Shown here: piece after piece, positions 34,492 through 42,479 of the stretch | Position numbering within the stretch: position 1 is the stretch's first letter | Layout: the number at the start of each line of letters is the position of its first letter | Origin: Caulobacterales bacterium 32-69-10 | Lineage (GTDB): Bacteria; Pseudomonadota; Alphaproteobacteria; Caulobacterales; Caulobacteraceae | Direction: 5' to 3' | NCBI GenBank assembly: GCA_002280485.1 | Contig: NCED01000005.1 | Location: 58,212 to 122,211, forward strand | DNA length: 64,000 nucleotides | Notes under the pieces: model-generated | Database searches by the model: none | Seen by the model: the letters and a program-made list of their open reading frames with translations, nothing else | Told to the model about the DNA's origin: nothing | Position numbers and translations under genes: made by a program

Positions 34492-35174
34492 GCCAGCCGG
34501 CCGCCCTGCATGTGCAGGCGCCGGTCCGCGCGCTGCGCCAGCGCGACATCGTGGGTGACCATGACCAGGGCCGCCCCGGTCTGGGCCAGGAGGTCGAACA
34601 TCAGGTCCGACACCTCGGCCGCCGTGGCGTCGTCGAGATTGCCGGTAGGCTCGTCGGCGAACAGCAGGGCCGGGCTGACGGCCAGGGCCCGGGCCAGGGC
34701 GACCCGCTGCTGCTCACCGCCTGAAAGCTGGTGCGGATAGTGGGTCGGGCGGTGGCTTAGGCCCACCCGGCCCAGCCAGTCCCGCGCCGTCGCCGTGGCC
34801 CCCGCCCGGCCGGCGATCTCCAGCGGCGCAGCCACGTTCTCCTCGGCGGTCATGTTGGGCAGCAGGTGAAAGGCCTGGAACACCAGGGCCGCGCGGCCCC
34901 GGCGCAGGCGCGCCCGGCCGTCCTCGTCCAGTCCGCCGAGGTCCTCGCCGAACAGCCGCACGACGCCGGCGGTCGGCCGCTCCAGCCCCGCCCCCACCGA
35001 GATCAGCGACGACTTGCCGGAACCGGACGGCCCCAGCACCGCCACCCGCTCGCCGGGCGCGACCTCAAGCGACACGTCGCGCAATATCTCGACCGGTCCG
35101 GCGGTCGAGCCCAGGGTCAGGGCGACATGCTCCAGGCGCAGAAGGGGCTCCAGGCGCAGCAGGGGTTCGGTCAT
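34488..35174 (-). CDS. ybbA: ABC transporter ATPase, YbbA/LolD type
   Basis: 228 residues: Walker A GPSGSGKSSL, Q-loop FQAFHLLPNMT, signature LSGGEQQRVALARAL, Walker B ALLFADEPTGNLD and switch His in VMVTHD. It powers the YbbP permease. The ATG at 35174 is used. The first residues contain an in-frame tandem duplication (LLRLEPLLRLE). Divergent from the tesA-like gene across about 86 bp, the usual tesA-ybbAP arrangement. Confidence 0.93.
   Translation of the reverse strand: MTEPLLRLEPLLRLEHVALTLGSTAGPVEILRDVSLEVAPGERVAVLGPSGSGKSSLISVGAGLERPTAGVVRLFGEDLGGLDEDGRARLRRGRAALVFQAFHLLPNMTAEENVAAPLEIAGRAGATATARDWLGRVGLSHRPTHYPHQLSGGEQQRVALARALAVSPALLFADEPTGNLDDATAAEVSDLMFDLLAQTGAALVMVTHDVALAQRADRRLHMQGGRLA
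35130..35165 (-). repeat. 18-bp tandem duplication at the start of ybbA
   Basis: CTCCAGGCGCAGAAGGGG is followed directly by a copy with a single base change. It adds six residues (LLRLEP) in frame near the ybbA N-terminus, before the first conserved strand, so the protein should tolerate it. Confidence 0.8.
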
Positions 35175-35260
35175 GGCGCCTCTGGCGTTGGGGGAGGGCT
35201 CATTGGATGAGGAGCCCCGCGTGGCTACATAGGCGAAACCCGCAGCCACCGTAACGGTCC

Positions 35261-35825
35261 ATGACCAGTCGTCGAATGCTCATCACTGCCTTGCCCGTCC
35301 TGCTCGCATCGGGCCTGCCCGCATCGCCGGTCCTGGCGGCCCAGGCCCGCCCGCCGGTGGTGACGATCCTGGGCGACTCCATCACCGCCGGCTACGGCCT
35401 GCGCGCCGCCGAAGCCCTGCCGTTCCAGCTCGAGGCTGCGCTCAAGGCCTCTGGGGTCGTGGCGCGGGTGCGCGGGGCAGGGGTCTCGGGCGACACCACC
35501 GCCGGCGGTCTGGCCCGCCTCGCCTTCAGTGTGCAGCCCGACACCGCCGTCTGCGTCGTGGAGCTGGGCGGCAACGACTTTCTGCAAGGCATCGAGCCAG
35601 GGTTTTTTAAACAATTTTTGCTTTTTTTTGCCCTTTCAGGGATTGACATTCCCTAAAAGGCTGAAAATAAGTGTTTTCCGAAAAACCGACCCGCGAATTT
35701 ACTGCATGTCATTAAAAGATAATCCCGACGGCCTGCATCCCAACGCCGCCGGCGCGCGCTTGGTCGCCCGGACCCTGGCGCCTGCCGTCATCCGCGCCCT
35801 CCGACAGGCTCGCGAGCGAGCTTAG
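35261..35825 (+). pseudogene. tesA: TesA-type SGNH arylesterase/lysophospholipase, interrupted by AT-rich DNA
   Basis: The first ~113 codons encode an exported esterase: signal peptide, VTILGDSITAGYGLRAAEALPFQ with nucleophile Ser40, RGAGVSGDTTAGGL, and ELGGNDFLQGIEP. After base 35599 the frame enters AT-rich DNA and stops at 35656. The true C-terminus, DGLHPNAAGARLVARTLAPAV with the catalytic Asp and His, resumes at about 35725 in another frame and ends at 35825. About 70-80 residues are replaced by roughly 120 bp of unrelated DNA. The partner ybbAP genes are intact. Confidence 0.88.
35600..35722. other. AT-rich insert replacing the middle of tesA
   Basis: Bases 35601-35720 contain 42 G or C out of 120 (35%), against about 70% in the flanks. 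The segment has T-runs (one of nine Ts), a small dyad AGGGA-TTGACAT-TCCCT near 35640, and no family-like open frame. The ends fall inside codons of conserved motifs, so it is a replacement rather than a clean insertion. I see no target-site duplication. Confidence 0.8.
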
Positions 35826-35911
35826 CCGTGACAGCTTGCCGCGGCTGAACACCCCTGAACGGGGGGGGCGCCGCGACAAGGTTTGCATCTTGATAACCAG
35901 TTTGGGTGAAC

Positions 35912-36400
35912 ATGCTCGCCAAGACAGCGTGCGTGGTCATGATTACCTATCGCCCAGCCGAGGACGACCAGAACAACATTCCGGCGCAAGCTGCAGAGGG
36001 CGAACGATTGCTTAGAATTCTGGTCGTCGACGACCATCCGACCAATCGTCGGGTGGTCGAACTCATGCTGGAACAGGTCGGGGCCGAGATCGCCTCGGCC
36101 GGGAACGGCGAAGAGGCCTGCCTGGCCTTCGAGGCGAACCGGTTCGACGTTGTGCTGATGGACGTGCAGATGCCGGTGATGGACGGCCTGACCGCCACGC
36201 GCAACATCCGCGCCTATGAGGCCGAGCGCCGCCTGGGCCGCACGCCGATCCTGATGCTGACCTCCAACAGCCAGCCCGAGGACGCCGCGGCCAGCCACGC
36301 CGCTGGCGCCGACCAGCATCTGACCAAGCCGATCTATCCGGCGGTGCTGTTCTCCGCCCTGCAGCAGGCCATCGAGAACGACGAGCGCCTCGCGGGGTGA
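35912..36400 (+). CDS. Receiver-domain response regulator
   Basis: About 162 residues. From about residue 37 it is a receiver domain: LRILVVDDHPTNRRVVELML, phospho-Asp in DVVLMDVQMPVMDGLTATRNIR, Thr/Ser in LMLTSNS and Lys in LTKPIYP. There is no output domain. The form is that of receivers detached from hybrid kinases. The start is uncertain: GTG 35906, ATG 35912 and ATG 35939 are all in frame and no clear ribosome site decides. Confidence 0.87.
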   Translation: MLAKTACVVMITYRPAEDDQNNIPAQAAEGERLLRILVVDDHPTNRRVVELMLEQVGAEIASAGNGEEACLAFEANRFDVVLMDVQMPVMDGLTATRNIRAYEAERRLGRTPILMLTSNSQPEDAAASHAAGADQHLTKPIYPAVLFSALQQAIENDERLAG

Positions 36401-36440
36401 GGCCGGCATAGGCTCCTCGGGAGGACAGCGCGGGGACTGC

Positions 36441-36495
36441 GCTTCGGTTCGTCATGCTGAGGAGCGCGACGTGGTTGCGCGTCTCGAAGCACGCA
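36441..36495. repeat. Intergenic palindromic repeat unit (REP-like)
   Basis: The stretch TTCGTCATGCTGAGGAGCGC followed by GTCTCGAAGCACGCAC is a form I know as a dispersed repeat in Caulobacteraceae and other alphaproteobacterial genomes. It sits between the receiver and yaiI genes. A related sequence occurs at 56015-56076 in this window. Confidence 0.55.
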
Positions 36496-36511
36496 CCTAA
36501 CGACCATCCTC

Positions 36512-36991
36512 ATGAACGACATCTCCATCCGCATCTTCGTCGACGCCGACGCCTGTCCGGTGAAGGACGAGGTCTACAAGGTCGCGGGCCGCTACGGCCT
36601 GCCGGTCTTCGTGGTCGCCAACGCCTTCCTGATGGTCCCGAAGGACCCGCTGATCGAGCGGGTGGTGGTCGAGGCCGGACCCGACGTGGCGGACGACTGG
36701 ATCGCCGAGCGCGCGGGGCCGCGCGACGTGGTGGTCACCAACGACATCCCCCTGGCCAGCCGCTGCCTGAAATCGGGCGCCGAAGTGATCGGGCCGCAAG
36801 GGCGCCGATACACCCATGACATGATCGGCTCGGCCCTGGCCCAGCGGGCCGTCGGCGAGCACCTCAGGTCGATGGGCGAGGTGACCCGCGGTCCGCCGCC
36901 GTTCCAGTCGGCGGACCGGTCGCGCTTCCTCTCCGCCCTCGACGAGGCGGTGAACCGGGCCCGGCGAGCCCCGATTTCAACCTCCCGTTAA
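36512..36991 (+). CDS. UPF0178 (DUF188) family protein, YaiI/YqxD
   Basis: 159 residues of the YaiI/YqxD family: IRIFVDADACPVKDEVYKVAGRYGLPVFVVAN at the start, then DDWIAERAGPRDVVVTNDIPLASRCL and GRRYTHDMIGSALAQR. The Asp pattern (DADACP, TNDIPLA) is that of a PIN-like nuclease fold, but activity has not been established to my knowledge. Cytoplasmic, complete. A small hairpin with a T-tract follows at 37004-37020. Confidence 0.93.
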   Translation: MNDISIRIFVDADACPVKDEVYKVAGRYGLPVFVVANAFLMVPKDPLIERVVVEAGPDVADDWIAERAGPRDVVVTNDIPLASRCLKSGAEVIGPQGRRYTHDMIGSALAQRAVGEHLRSMGEVTRGPPPFQSADRSRFLSALDEAVNRARRAPISTSR

Positions 36992-37003
36992 CCGCAAGAC
37001 CGA

Positions 37004-37027
37004 GGAATCTGCAGGATTCCGACCTTT
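37004..37027 (+). terminator. Possible terminator after yaiI
   Basis: GGAATC-TGCAG-GATTCC forms a perfect 6-bp stem 12 bases after the yaiI stop and is followed by GACCTTTT. The stem is short and the T-tract begins late, so confidence is limited. Confidence 0.4.
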
Positions 37028-37102
37028 TGCGAGCGGCTATCCCGTCAAGCGCAGGTGACAGGAGGCGCAAAACATCTCTAGGCTGCGCGCCACGACTCAC
37101 CA

Positions 37103-37120
37103 CCCGCCGGTGTCGGCGGG
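37103..37120. promoter_or_regulatory. Hairpin upstream of the SWIB gene
   Basis: CCCGCCG-GTGT-CGGCGGG is a perfect 7-bp stem-loop ending 25 bases before the SWIB start codon. It may lie in the leader RNA and affect stability or translation. Confidence 0.3.
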
Positions 37121-37145
37121 CCCAAATGGAGCTTGGGGAAAACTC

Positions 37146-37409
37146 ATGGCCGAAGCCGAAAAGAAGACCAACGCGCTGCAAAAGCCCCTGACGCCCTCGC
37201 CCGAGCTGGCGGCGGTTGTCGGCGCGGCGCAACTGTCGCGCGGCGAAACGGTCTCGAAGATCTGGGAATACATCAAGAAGAACAACCTTCAGAACCCCGC
37301 CAACAAGCGCGAGATCGTCGCCGACGAGAAGCTGAAGAAGGTGTTCGACGGCAAGGACCGGGTCAGCATGTTCGAGATGAACAAGCACCTGGCCAAGCAC
37401 CTCAAATAG
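37146..37409 (+). CDS. SWIB/MDM2 domain protein
   Basis: 87 residues, almost entirely one SWIB domain: LTPSPELAAVVGAAQLSRGE, TVSKIWEYIKKNNLQNPANKREIVADEKLKKVF and the closing VSMFEMNKHLAKHL. Stand-alone SWIB proteins occur in alphaproteobacteria and Chlamydia and are thought to bind DNA or help condense chromatin; function is unproven. GGGGA precedes the ATG at 37146 by about 8 bases. Confidence 0.93.
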   Translation: MAEAEKKTNALQKPLTPSPELAAVVGAAQLSRGETVSKIWEYIKKNNLQNPANKREIVADEKLKKVFDGKDRVSMFEMNKHLAKHLK

Positions 37410-37470
37410 TCGATACCGGATCGCCGTCCGTCGGCGTATCGTGACGGGGCGTTCCAGGAGCGCCCTGACC

Positions 37471-38451
37471 ATGACCGGATCATTCTACGACAGGCGAACG
37501 GCGCTGGCCCTTATCGGGGCCGGCGCCGTTTTGCCGACTGCGGCCCTAGCTCAGCCCACGTTCGAGCTGGTCCCCGAGGCCGAGTTCGGCAACGACGAGC
37601 ACCCCGCCGACATCGGGGCGATGGAGGACCAGGGCCGGCGCATGACCGCCCCGGTGATGGTCAACGGCAAGGGGCCGTTCGATTTCATCGTCGACACCGG
37701 CGCCAATCGCTCGATCATTTCTGAGGAGCTGGCAGCCGAACTGGCCCTGCCGCCGGGGCGCCTCACCAAGGTGCACGGCATCGTCGGCGAGCGGCTGGTC
37801 CCCACCGTCAAGCTCGAGCGGTACGCCATCGGCGCGCGGGAGGCCAAGAACCTGTCCATGGCCACCCTGCCGGGCCGCTATCTCGGGGCCTTGGGCCTCC
37901 TCGGCGTGGACGGGCTGAAGAACCAGCGCATCGTCTTCGACCTGCCGGGCTCCCGGCTGCAGATCGTGCGTTCCTCGGCGCCCCACGCCACGCAGGGCGG
38001 GGCGGTGATCCGGGCCCGCAAGCGCTTTGGCCAGCTAACCGTAGTCGATACCGACCTCGACGGGGTGCGCGTCGCCGTTCTGATCGACTCCGGCTCGGTC
38101 TCGACCATAGGCAACAGCGCCCTGCGCGACGTGGTCCAGCGCAACCGCAAGGCCCCGCTCTTGCAGCAGGTGAAGATCTCCGGCGCCACCGGCGACGTCA
38201 CCATGGGCGACTACGGCGCGGTGCCGATGTTCCGGCTCGGCTCCCTGACCATCGCGAACCTGCGGGTGGCCTACGCCGACCTGCACCCCTTCACCCTGTG
38301 GGACCTGACGGACCGTCCCGCCCTCCTGATGGGCATGGACATCATGCGCTTCTTCGAGGAGGTCTCGCTCGACTTCGGGCGCAACGAGGTGCGCCTTCGC
38401 CTGCCCAAGGTCCCCTACGTCGACCCGGCCGGCATCTCGAACCGCACCTAG
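37471..38451 (+). CDS. Exported retropepsin-like aspartic protease (two DTG/DSG modules)
   Basis: 326 residues with an N-terminal signal of Tat-like shape (YDRRTALALIGAGAVLPTAALAQ). Two pepsin-like modules follow: KGPFDFIVDTGANRSIISEELA (catalytic Asp75) and VAVLIDSGSVSTIGNSALRD (about residue 212). This duplicated layout is seen in periplasmic aspartyl-protease-like proteins of alphaproteobacteria. Substrate unknown. Start at ATG 37471, which puts the twin-Arg near the N-terminus. Confidence 0.87.
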   Translation: MTGSFYDRRTALALIGAGAVLPTAALAQPTFELVPEAEFGNDEHPADIGAMEDQGRRMTAPVMVNGKGPFDFIVDTGANRSIISEELAAELALPPGRLTKVHGIVGERLVPTVKLERYAIGAREAKNLSMATLPGRYLGALGLLGVDGLKNQRIVFDLPGSRLQIVRSSAPHATQGGAVIRARKRFGQLTVVDTDLDGVRVAVLIDSGSVSTIGNSALRDVVQRNRKAPLLQQVKISGATGDVTMGDYGAVPMFRLGSLTIANLRVAYADLHPFTLWDLTDRPALLMGMDIMRFFEEVSLDFGRNEVRLRLPKVPYVDPAGISNRT

Positions 38452-38485
38452 ACGCGGGCCCGGTTCGGCGGCACAAGCGCGCCCC

Positions 38486-39478
38486 ATGACCGCGGCCCTT
38501 CACATCGGAGATGTCGTCGTGCCCGGCCGCGTGCTGGCCGCGCCGATGACCGGCATCACCGACCTGCCGTTCCGGCGGCTGATCTCACGACTGGGCGGCG
38601 CCTATGTGGCGACCGAGATGGTGGCCTGCGCCGAGTTGGCCCAGGGCCGCCCGGACGCGGTGCGCCGCGCGGCGGTGGGCGACGGCCTGCCCCTCATGGT
38701 GGTGCAGCTGGTCGGGCGCGATCCGGCCATGATCGCGCGCGGCGCCGAGATGGCCCAGGCGGCCGGCGCCCATATCGTCGACCTCAACATGGGCTGTCCC
38801 GCCAAGGAGGTCACCGGTTCGCAGTGCGGCTCGGCCCTGATGCGCGAGCTGGACCTGGCCGAGCGGGTGATCGCGGCCGCCGTGGGCGCGGTGGACCTGC
38901 CGGTGACCCTGAAGATGCGCCTGGGCTGGGACGAGGGCTCCAAGAATGCGCCGGAGCTGGCGGCCTTGGCGCAGGGCGCCGGCGTCAAGGCCATCACAGT
39001 CCACGGCCGCACCCGCCAGCAGTTCTACACCGGCGTCGCCGACTGGGCCGAGGTGGCCAAGGTCCGCGCGGCGACCAGCCTGCCCCTGATCGTCAACGGC
39101 GACATCACCTGCGCGGCGTCCGCCCGTCGGGCCCTGTCGCTGGCCCAGGCCGACGCGGTGATGATCGGGCGCGGGGTCTACGGCCGCCCGTGGATGCTGG
39201 CGGGGCTGGAGGCGGCGCTGACGGACGATACCGAGATGGTCGAGCCCGGTCCTGAGGGAAGGCTGGAGATCGTGCTGGAGCACATGCGCGAGGCGCTGGC
39301 CTTCTACCGCGAGGGCCTGGGGCTGAAGGTGTTCCGCAAGCACCTTGGTTGGTACGTCCAGGCCGCCCCCTGGCCGGCGGACGCCCAGGTCCGGCGCGAG
39401 GCCAAGGCGCGCCTGTGCCGGATGGACGATCCGCGCGACGTCGAAGACGGCCTGACGGCCCTGTGGACCCTCAACTGA
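38486..39478 (+). CDS. dusB: tRNA-dihydrouridine synthase (DusB/NifR3 type)
   Basis: 330 residues, TIM-barrel FMN enzyme: APMTGITDLPFRRLISRLGG, the active-site loop VDLNMGCPAKEVTGSQCGSALM with the catalytic Cys, ITVHGRTRQQFYTG, VNGDIT and MIGRGVYGRPWML. It reduces uridines in tRNA with NAD(P)H. In many alphaproteobacteria dusB (nifR3) precedes ntrBC; here no ntr genes follow and a convergent rRNA/tRNA methyltransferase gene overlaps its end by 8 bases. Confidence 0.92.
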   Translation: MTAALHIGDVVVPGRVLAAPMTGITDLPFRRLISRLGGAYVATEMVACAELAQGRPDAVRRAAVGDGLPLMVVQLVGRDPAMIARGAEMAQAAGAHIVDLNMGCPAKEVTGSQCGSALMRELDLAERVIAAAVGAVDLPVTLKMRLGWDEGSKNAPELAALAQGAGVKAITVHGRTRQQFYTGVADWAEVAKVRAATSLPLIVNGDITCAASARRALSLAQADAVMIGRGVYGRPWMLAGLEAALTDDTEMVEPGPEGRLEIVLEHMREALAFYREGLGLKVFRKHLGWYVQAAPWPADAQVRREAKARLCRMDDPRDVEDGLTALWTLN

Positions 39479-40259
39479 ACACCAGGTGGTGCAGTACGAT
39501 CCCCGAGGTGGTCGCCACATTGAGGCTGTCGAAGGCGCCGGCCATGGGGATCGAGACCGTGGCCGCCCGCGCCATCAGCTCGGCCGGCAGGCCGGGCCCT
39601 TCCGCCCCCAGCAGCACCGCCACGCGGTCCGGCCGCTTCAGCCGCGCCAGGGGCGTGGCCCCCGAAGGGCTGAGCGCTAGGGCGGCGAAGCCGCACCGCT
39701 CCAACAGCGCCAGGGGGTCGCCATCGATCCGCGCGAAGGGCGTGGTGAGGGCCGCTCCGACCGAGACGCGGATGGCCTTGCGATAGAGCGGGTCGCAGCA
39801 GGTCGGGTCGAGCAGGACCGCGTCGGCCCCGAAGGCGGCGGCGTTGCGGAACAGGCCGCCCATGTTGTCGTGGTTGCCGACCCCGAACAGGACCACGACC
39901 AGGGCGCGCGGCCCGGCCTGTCGAAGCAGGTCCTCCGCGGAGAGCTCCGGGGCGCGGCGGCCCAGCGCCAGTATGCCCCGGTGGATGTGGAAGCCGACGA
40001 TGCCGTCCAGCACGGCCTGGCCGGCGGTATAGACGGGCGTGTCCGCCGGCAGGGCGGCGATCAGGTCGGCCAGGCCCGCCGCCCGCTTGTCGGCCAGCAG
40101 CACCGAGGCGATCCCGTGGCGGCCATCGCGGACCAGGGTGCGCAGCACCACCTCGCCCTCGGCCACGAACAACCCCTCACGTCCCACCAGGTCCCGCTCG
40201 CGCACCTGGTGATAGGCGGCGATGCGCGGGTCGGCGGGGTCGGTTATGGGGATGATCAT
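39471..40259 (-). CDS. TrmH/SpoU-family RNA 2'-O-methyltransferase
   Basis: 262 residues. The SPOUT fold is seen in FGVGNHDNMGGLFRNAAAFGADAVLL, VAVLLGAEGPGLPAEL and the C-terminal IPMAGAFDSLNVATTSGIVLHHL, the three knot motifs. The N-terminal ~90 residues form the usual substrate-binding domain (EGLFVAEGEVVLRTLV). It methylates ribose in rRNA or tRNA; the specific site cannot be told. Complete. Confidence 0.92.
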   Translation of the reverse strand: MIIPITDPADPRIAAYHQVRERDLVGREGLFVAEGEVVLRTLVRDGRHGIASVLLADKRAAGLADLIAALPADTPVYTAGQAVLDGIVGFHIHRGILALGRRAPELSAEDLLRQAGPRALVVVLFGVGNHDNMGGLFRNAAAFGADAVLLDPTCCDPLYRKAIRVSVGAALTTPFARIDGDPLALLERCGFAALALSPSGATPLARLKRPDRVAVLLGAEGPGLPAELMARAATVSIPMAGAFDSLNVATTSGIVLHHLVFS

Positions 40260-40272
40260 CGCCCCTCCTTAA

Positions 40273-40306
40273 CCGTCATCGCCCGGCTTGTCCGGGGCGA
40301 CCCAAG
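40273..40306. repeat. Intergenic palindromic repeat unit (REP-like)
   Basis: GTCATCGCCCGGCTTGTCCG followed by GGGCGACCCAAG is a hairpin-forming sequence of the kind scattered in alphaproteobacterial genomes. It lies between the TrmH gene start and the TonB receptor stop. The related form at 62119-62150 supports a repeat family. Confidence 0.5.
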
Positions 40307-40317
40307 CGGGGCGACGT

Positions 40318-42423
40318 TCAGAATACCTTCCGTGTTCGGATCATCAGGAACGGCGCCTGTTCGGCGTAGCGCTTCTCGGTGAAGCTCAGCGGACCCGCGG
40401 CCCGCGTCCCAGTGTAGAGGTCGCGGTCGCGGCGGCGTTGCTTTGTGGTGAGGTTCTCGATCTGGAAGCGGAACATCAGGTCGGACCGGGGGCTCCAGTC
40501 CCAGAACAGCTTGTACATCGGCGTCTCCTGGGTCCGCCGGACCTCGCCGATGCGGTAGACGGTCTCGACGAAGCCGAGGGCCCCTTCCAGGTTCAGGCTG
40601 CTCTTCCACTTGGGGAAGGCCTTGGTTAGCAGGAAGTCGCCCTCGAACGGGCGCTGGTTGGAGATGCGCCGACTCTCGCCCGTCAGCGGGTCCGTGACCC
40701 GCGAGCGCCGCCAGTAACCGTTGAAGCGCAGGGTGGCGCCCGGGACCCCCAGGCGGGCAAGCGGCACGTTCACGCTCAGCTTGGCCTCGTCGCGCGTGCC
40801 GTCCCCGACATTGCCCGGCGCGTCGAAGCGTCCGGCGATGGGGATGAAGTCCATAACCTGCTGCACCTCGGCATGCGACAGGGTCAGCACCACCGCCCCG
40901 CCGTCCCAGAATCGCCGCTCCAGCGCCAACTCGCCGATCCACGATCGCTCGGGCTCCAGGTTGGGGTTGCCGGCGTTGACCGCGCCGGCCTCGACCTGCA
41001 CCGAGGCTGCGAAGTCCTTGAAGTTCAGCTGGCCGACGACCCGCTCCACCCGAAGGCGCAGCTGGCTGACCGAATTGGGCGCCCACGACACGATCAGTCG
41101 CGGCTTGGGAAAGGAGAAGGTCCTCTCCTGGTTGACCGCGCCGGTCTGGCCGATGGTCGAGACCTCCCAGCGCAGGCCGCTCTCGATCGACAGCTTGGCG
41201 TGCGGCTTCCAGGTGGCGGTGAAGAAGCCCTCGGCCCGCGTCTCGTCCACCCGCACGGTGGCCGACGGCAGCACCACGGCGACGCCGCCGACATTCAGGG
41301 TGGAGCGGGCGTCCAGGAAGTTCTTGGCTCCTTCACCCCCGCCTTCGAAGCGCAGGGTGGGCGAATGCACAGCCGACAGGACGGTGCGCAGGATCGTTTC
41401 GCCGGAGGTGGAATCCTCGGTCGAGATCTGGTTCGGGGCGCGGGTCTGGCCAAGGGAGTTCAGGCTGTCGGACTTGAACGTTTTCAGCCCGATAAGCTGG
41501 GCGTTCAGCCAGGATGTGAGGGGGCGCTGATAGTCGCCGCCGATCTCGGCCTTGTCGGCCCGGGTCTTGGTGCGGGTACGTTCCGAGAACGAGCCCAGGG
41601 TCGTATCGGTCAGCAGCGAGGCTTCCCTGCGGTCCAGGTCGTTGCGCTCGGCCGAGAGGTTGAGGCGGATCTGGTCGATGCGGCCGCGGTACTCCGCGGC
41701 GCCGTTGGCCTGCAGGACGGTGTTGATCACCTTTGAGTCGAACTCGCCGGACTGGAACAGGGTCCCGGCGCCGCTGCGGCGGGTGATCTGGCCATCGCCG
41801 GAGTCGGTGTTCATGTCCTTGCGGGCCCCCAGCTGGCCGTCGATGGTGATCGGGCCGGAGCGCCAGTTGGCCTCGACGCGGGGGATCACGCCGACGAAGC
41901 CGTTGGTATAGGGCTTGAACAGGATCTGGGCGGCCTGGGTCGAGGCGGAGCCGGACTTGCGCACCACATTGGCGACCACCGGCAGGCCCTGCATGTCGAT
42001 GCCCGGCGCGCCGCCGCGGATCAGCTCGATGCGCTCGACCTGACTGACGGGGATGCGCTGCAGCAGCTGGTCGAGGGGCACCGACTTGGAGGAGGGCCGT
42101 GCGCCGTCGATCAGCACGTTCCCGGCCGCGCCGCCGAAGCCACGCACCTCCTCGCCCTTGTTGAAGGCGAAGCCCGGGAGGCGAGCGATCATCTCGTTGG
42201 CGTTGGCCGGCCGGAAGGTCGCGAAGAATTCTGGCAGATAGACGATGGGCCCGGTCTGGGCGGTCGCCTCAAGGGGGACGGCGGCCTCGCCGTTCAGTTC
42301 CTGGGCCACGGCCTCGCCGCAGAAGGCCGCAGCGGACGCCGCCGCCGCCAGCCAACGCGCACCCGATCGTCGCAACTGCGTCGCCCTAACATGTGGAATG
42401 ACGCGCCCTCCCAAGAGCCCCAT
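40318..42423 (-). CDS. TonB-dependent outer-membrane receptor
   Basis: 701 residues: signal peptide (WLAAAASAAAFCGEAVAQ), plug domain with ANANEMIARLPGFAFNKGEEVRGFGG, NVLIDGARPSSK and VERIELIRGG, then a beta-barrel ending in the aromatic MIRTRKVF typical of outer-membrane export. It imports a large ligand using TonB energy. The barrel type resembles Caulobacteraceae receptors of unknown ligand; no iron-box or pathway neighbours identify the substrate. Confidence 0.92.
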   Translation of the reverse strand: MGLLGGRVIPHVRATQLRRSGARWLAAAASAAAFCGEAVAQELNGEAAVPLEATAQTGPIVYLPEFFATFRPANANEMIARLPGFAFNKGEEVRGFGGAAGNVLIDGARPSSKSVPLDQLLQRIPVSQVERIELIRGGAPGIDMQGLPVVANVVRKSGSASTQAAQILFKPYTNGFVGVIPRVEANWRSGPITIDGQLGARKDMNTDSGDGQITRRSGAGTLFQSGEFDSKVINTVLQANGAAEYRGRIDQIRLNLSAERNDLDRREASLLTDTTLGSFSERTRTKTRADKAEIGGDYQRPLTSWLNAQLIGLKTFKSDSLNSLGQTRAPNQISTEDSTSGETILRTVLSAVHSPTLRFEGGGEGAKNFLDARSTLNVGGVAVVLPSATVRVDETRAEGFFTATWKPHAKLSIESGLRWEVSTIGQTGAVNQERTFSFPKPRLIVSWAPNSVSQLRLRVERVVGQLNFKDFAASVQVEAGAVNAGNPNLEPERSWIGELALERRFWDGGAVVLTLSHAEVQQVMDFIPIAGRFDAPGNVGDGTRDEAKLSVNVPLARLGVPGATLRFNGYWRRSRVTDPLTGESRRISNQRPFEGDFLLTKAFPKWKSSLNLEGALGFVETVYRIGEVRRTQETPMYKLFWDWSPRSDLMFRFQIENLTTKQRRRDRDLYTGTRAAGPLSFTEKRYAEQAPFLMIRTRKVF

Positions 42424-42479
42424 CTCCCCTCAGATGACCACGGCGCGCGGGCGGCGCCAATGTTCGCACCGTCCTGGCT

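Noticed and set aside
30424..34740. Plus-strand open frame of 1438 codons
   Set aside because: It is antisense to the aldehyde dehydrogenase, ybbP and part of ybbA, with low-complexity Gly/Arg/Gln/His composition. It is a by-product of high GC.
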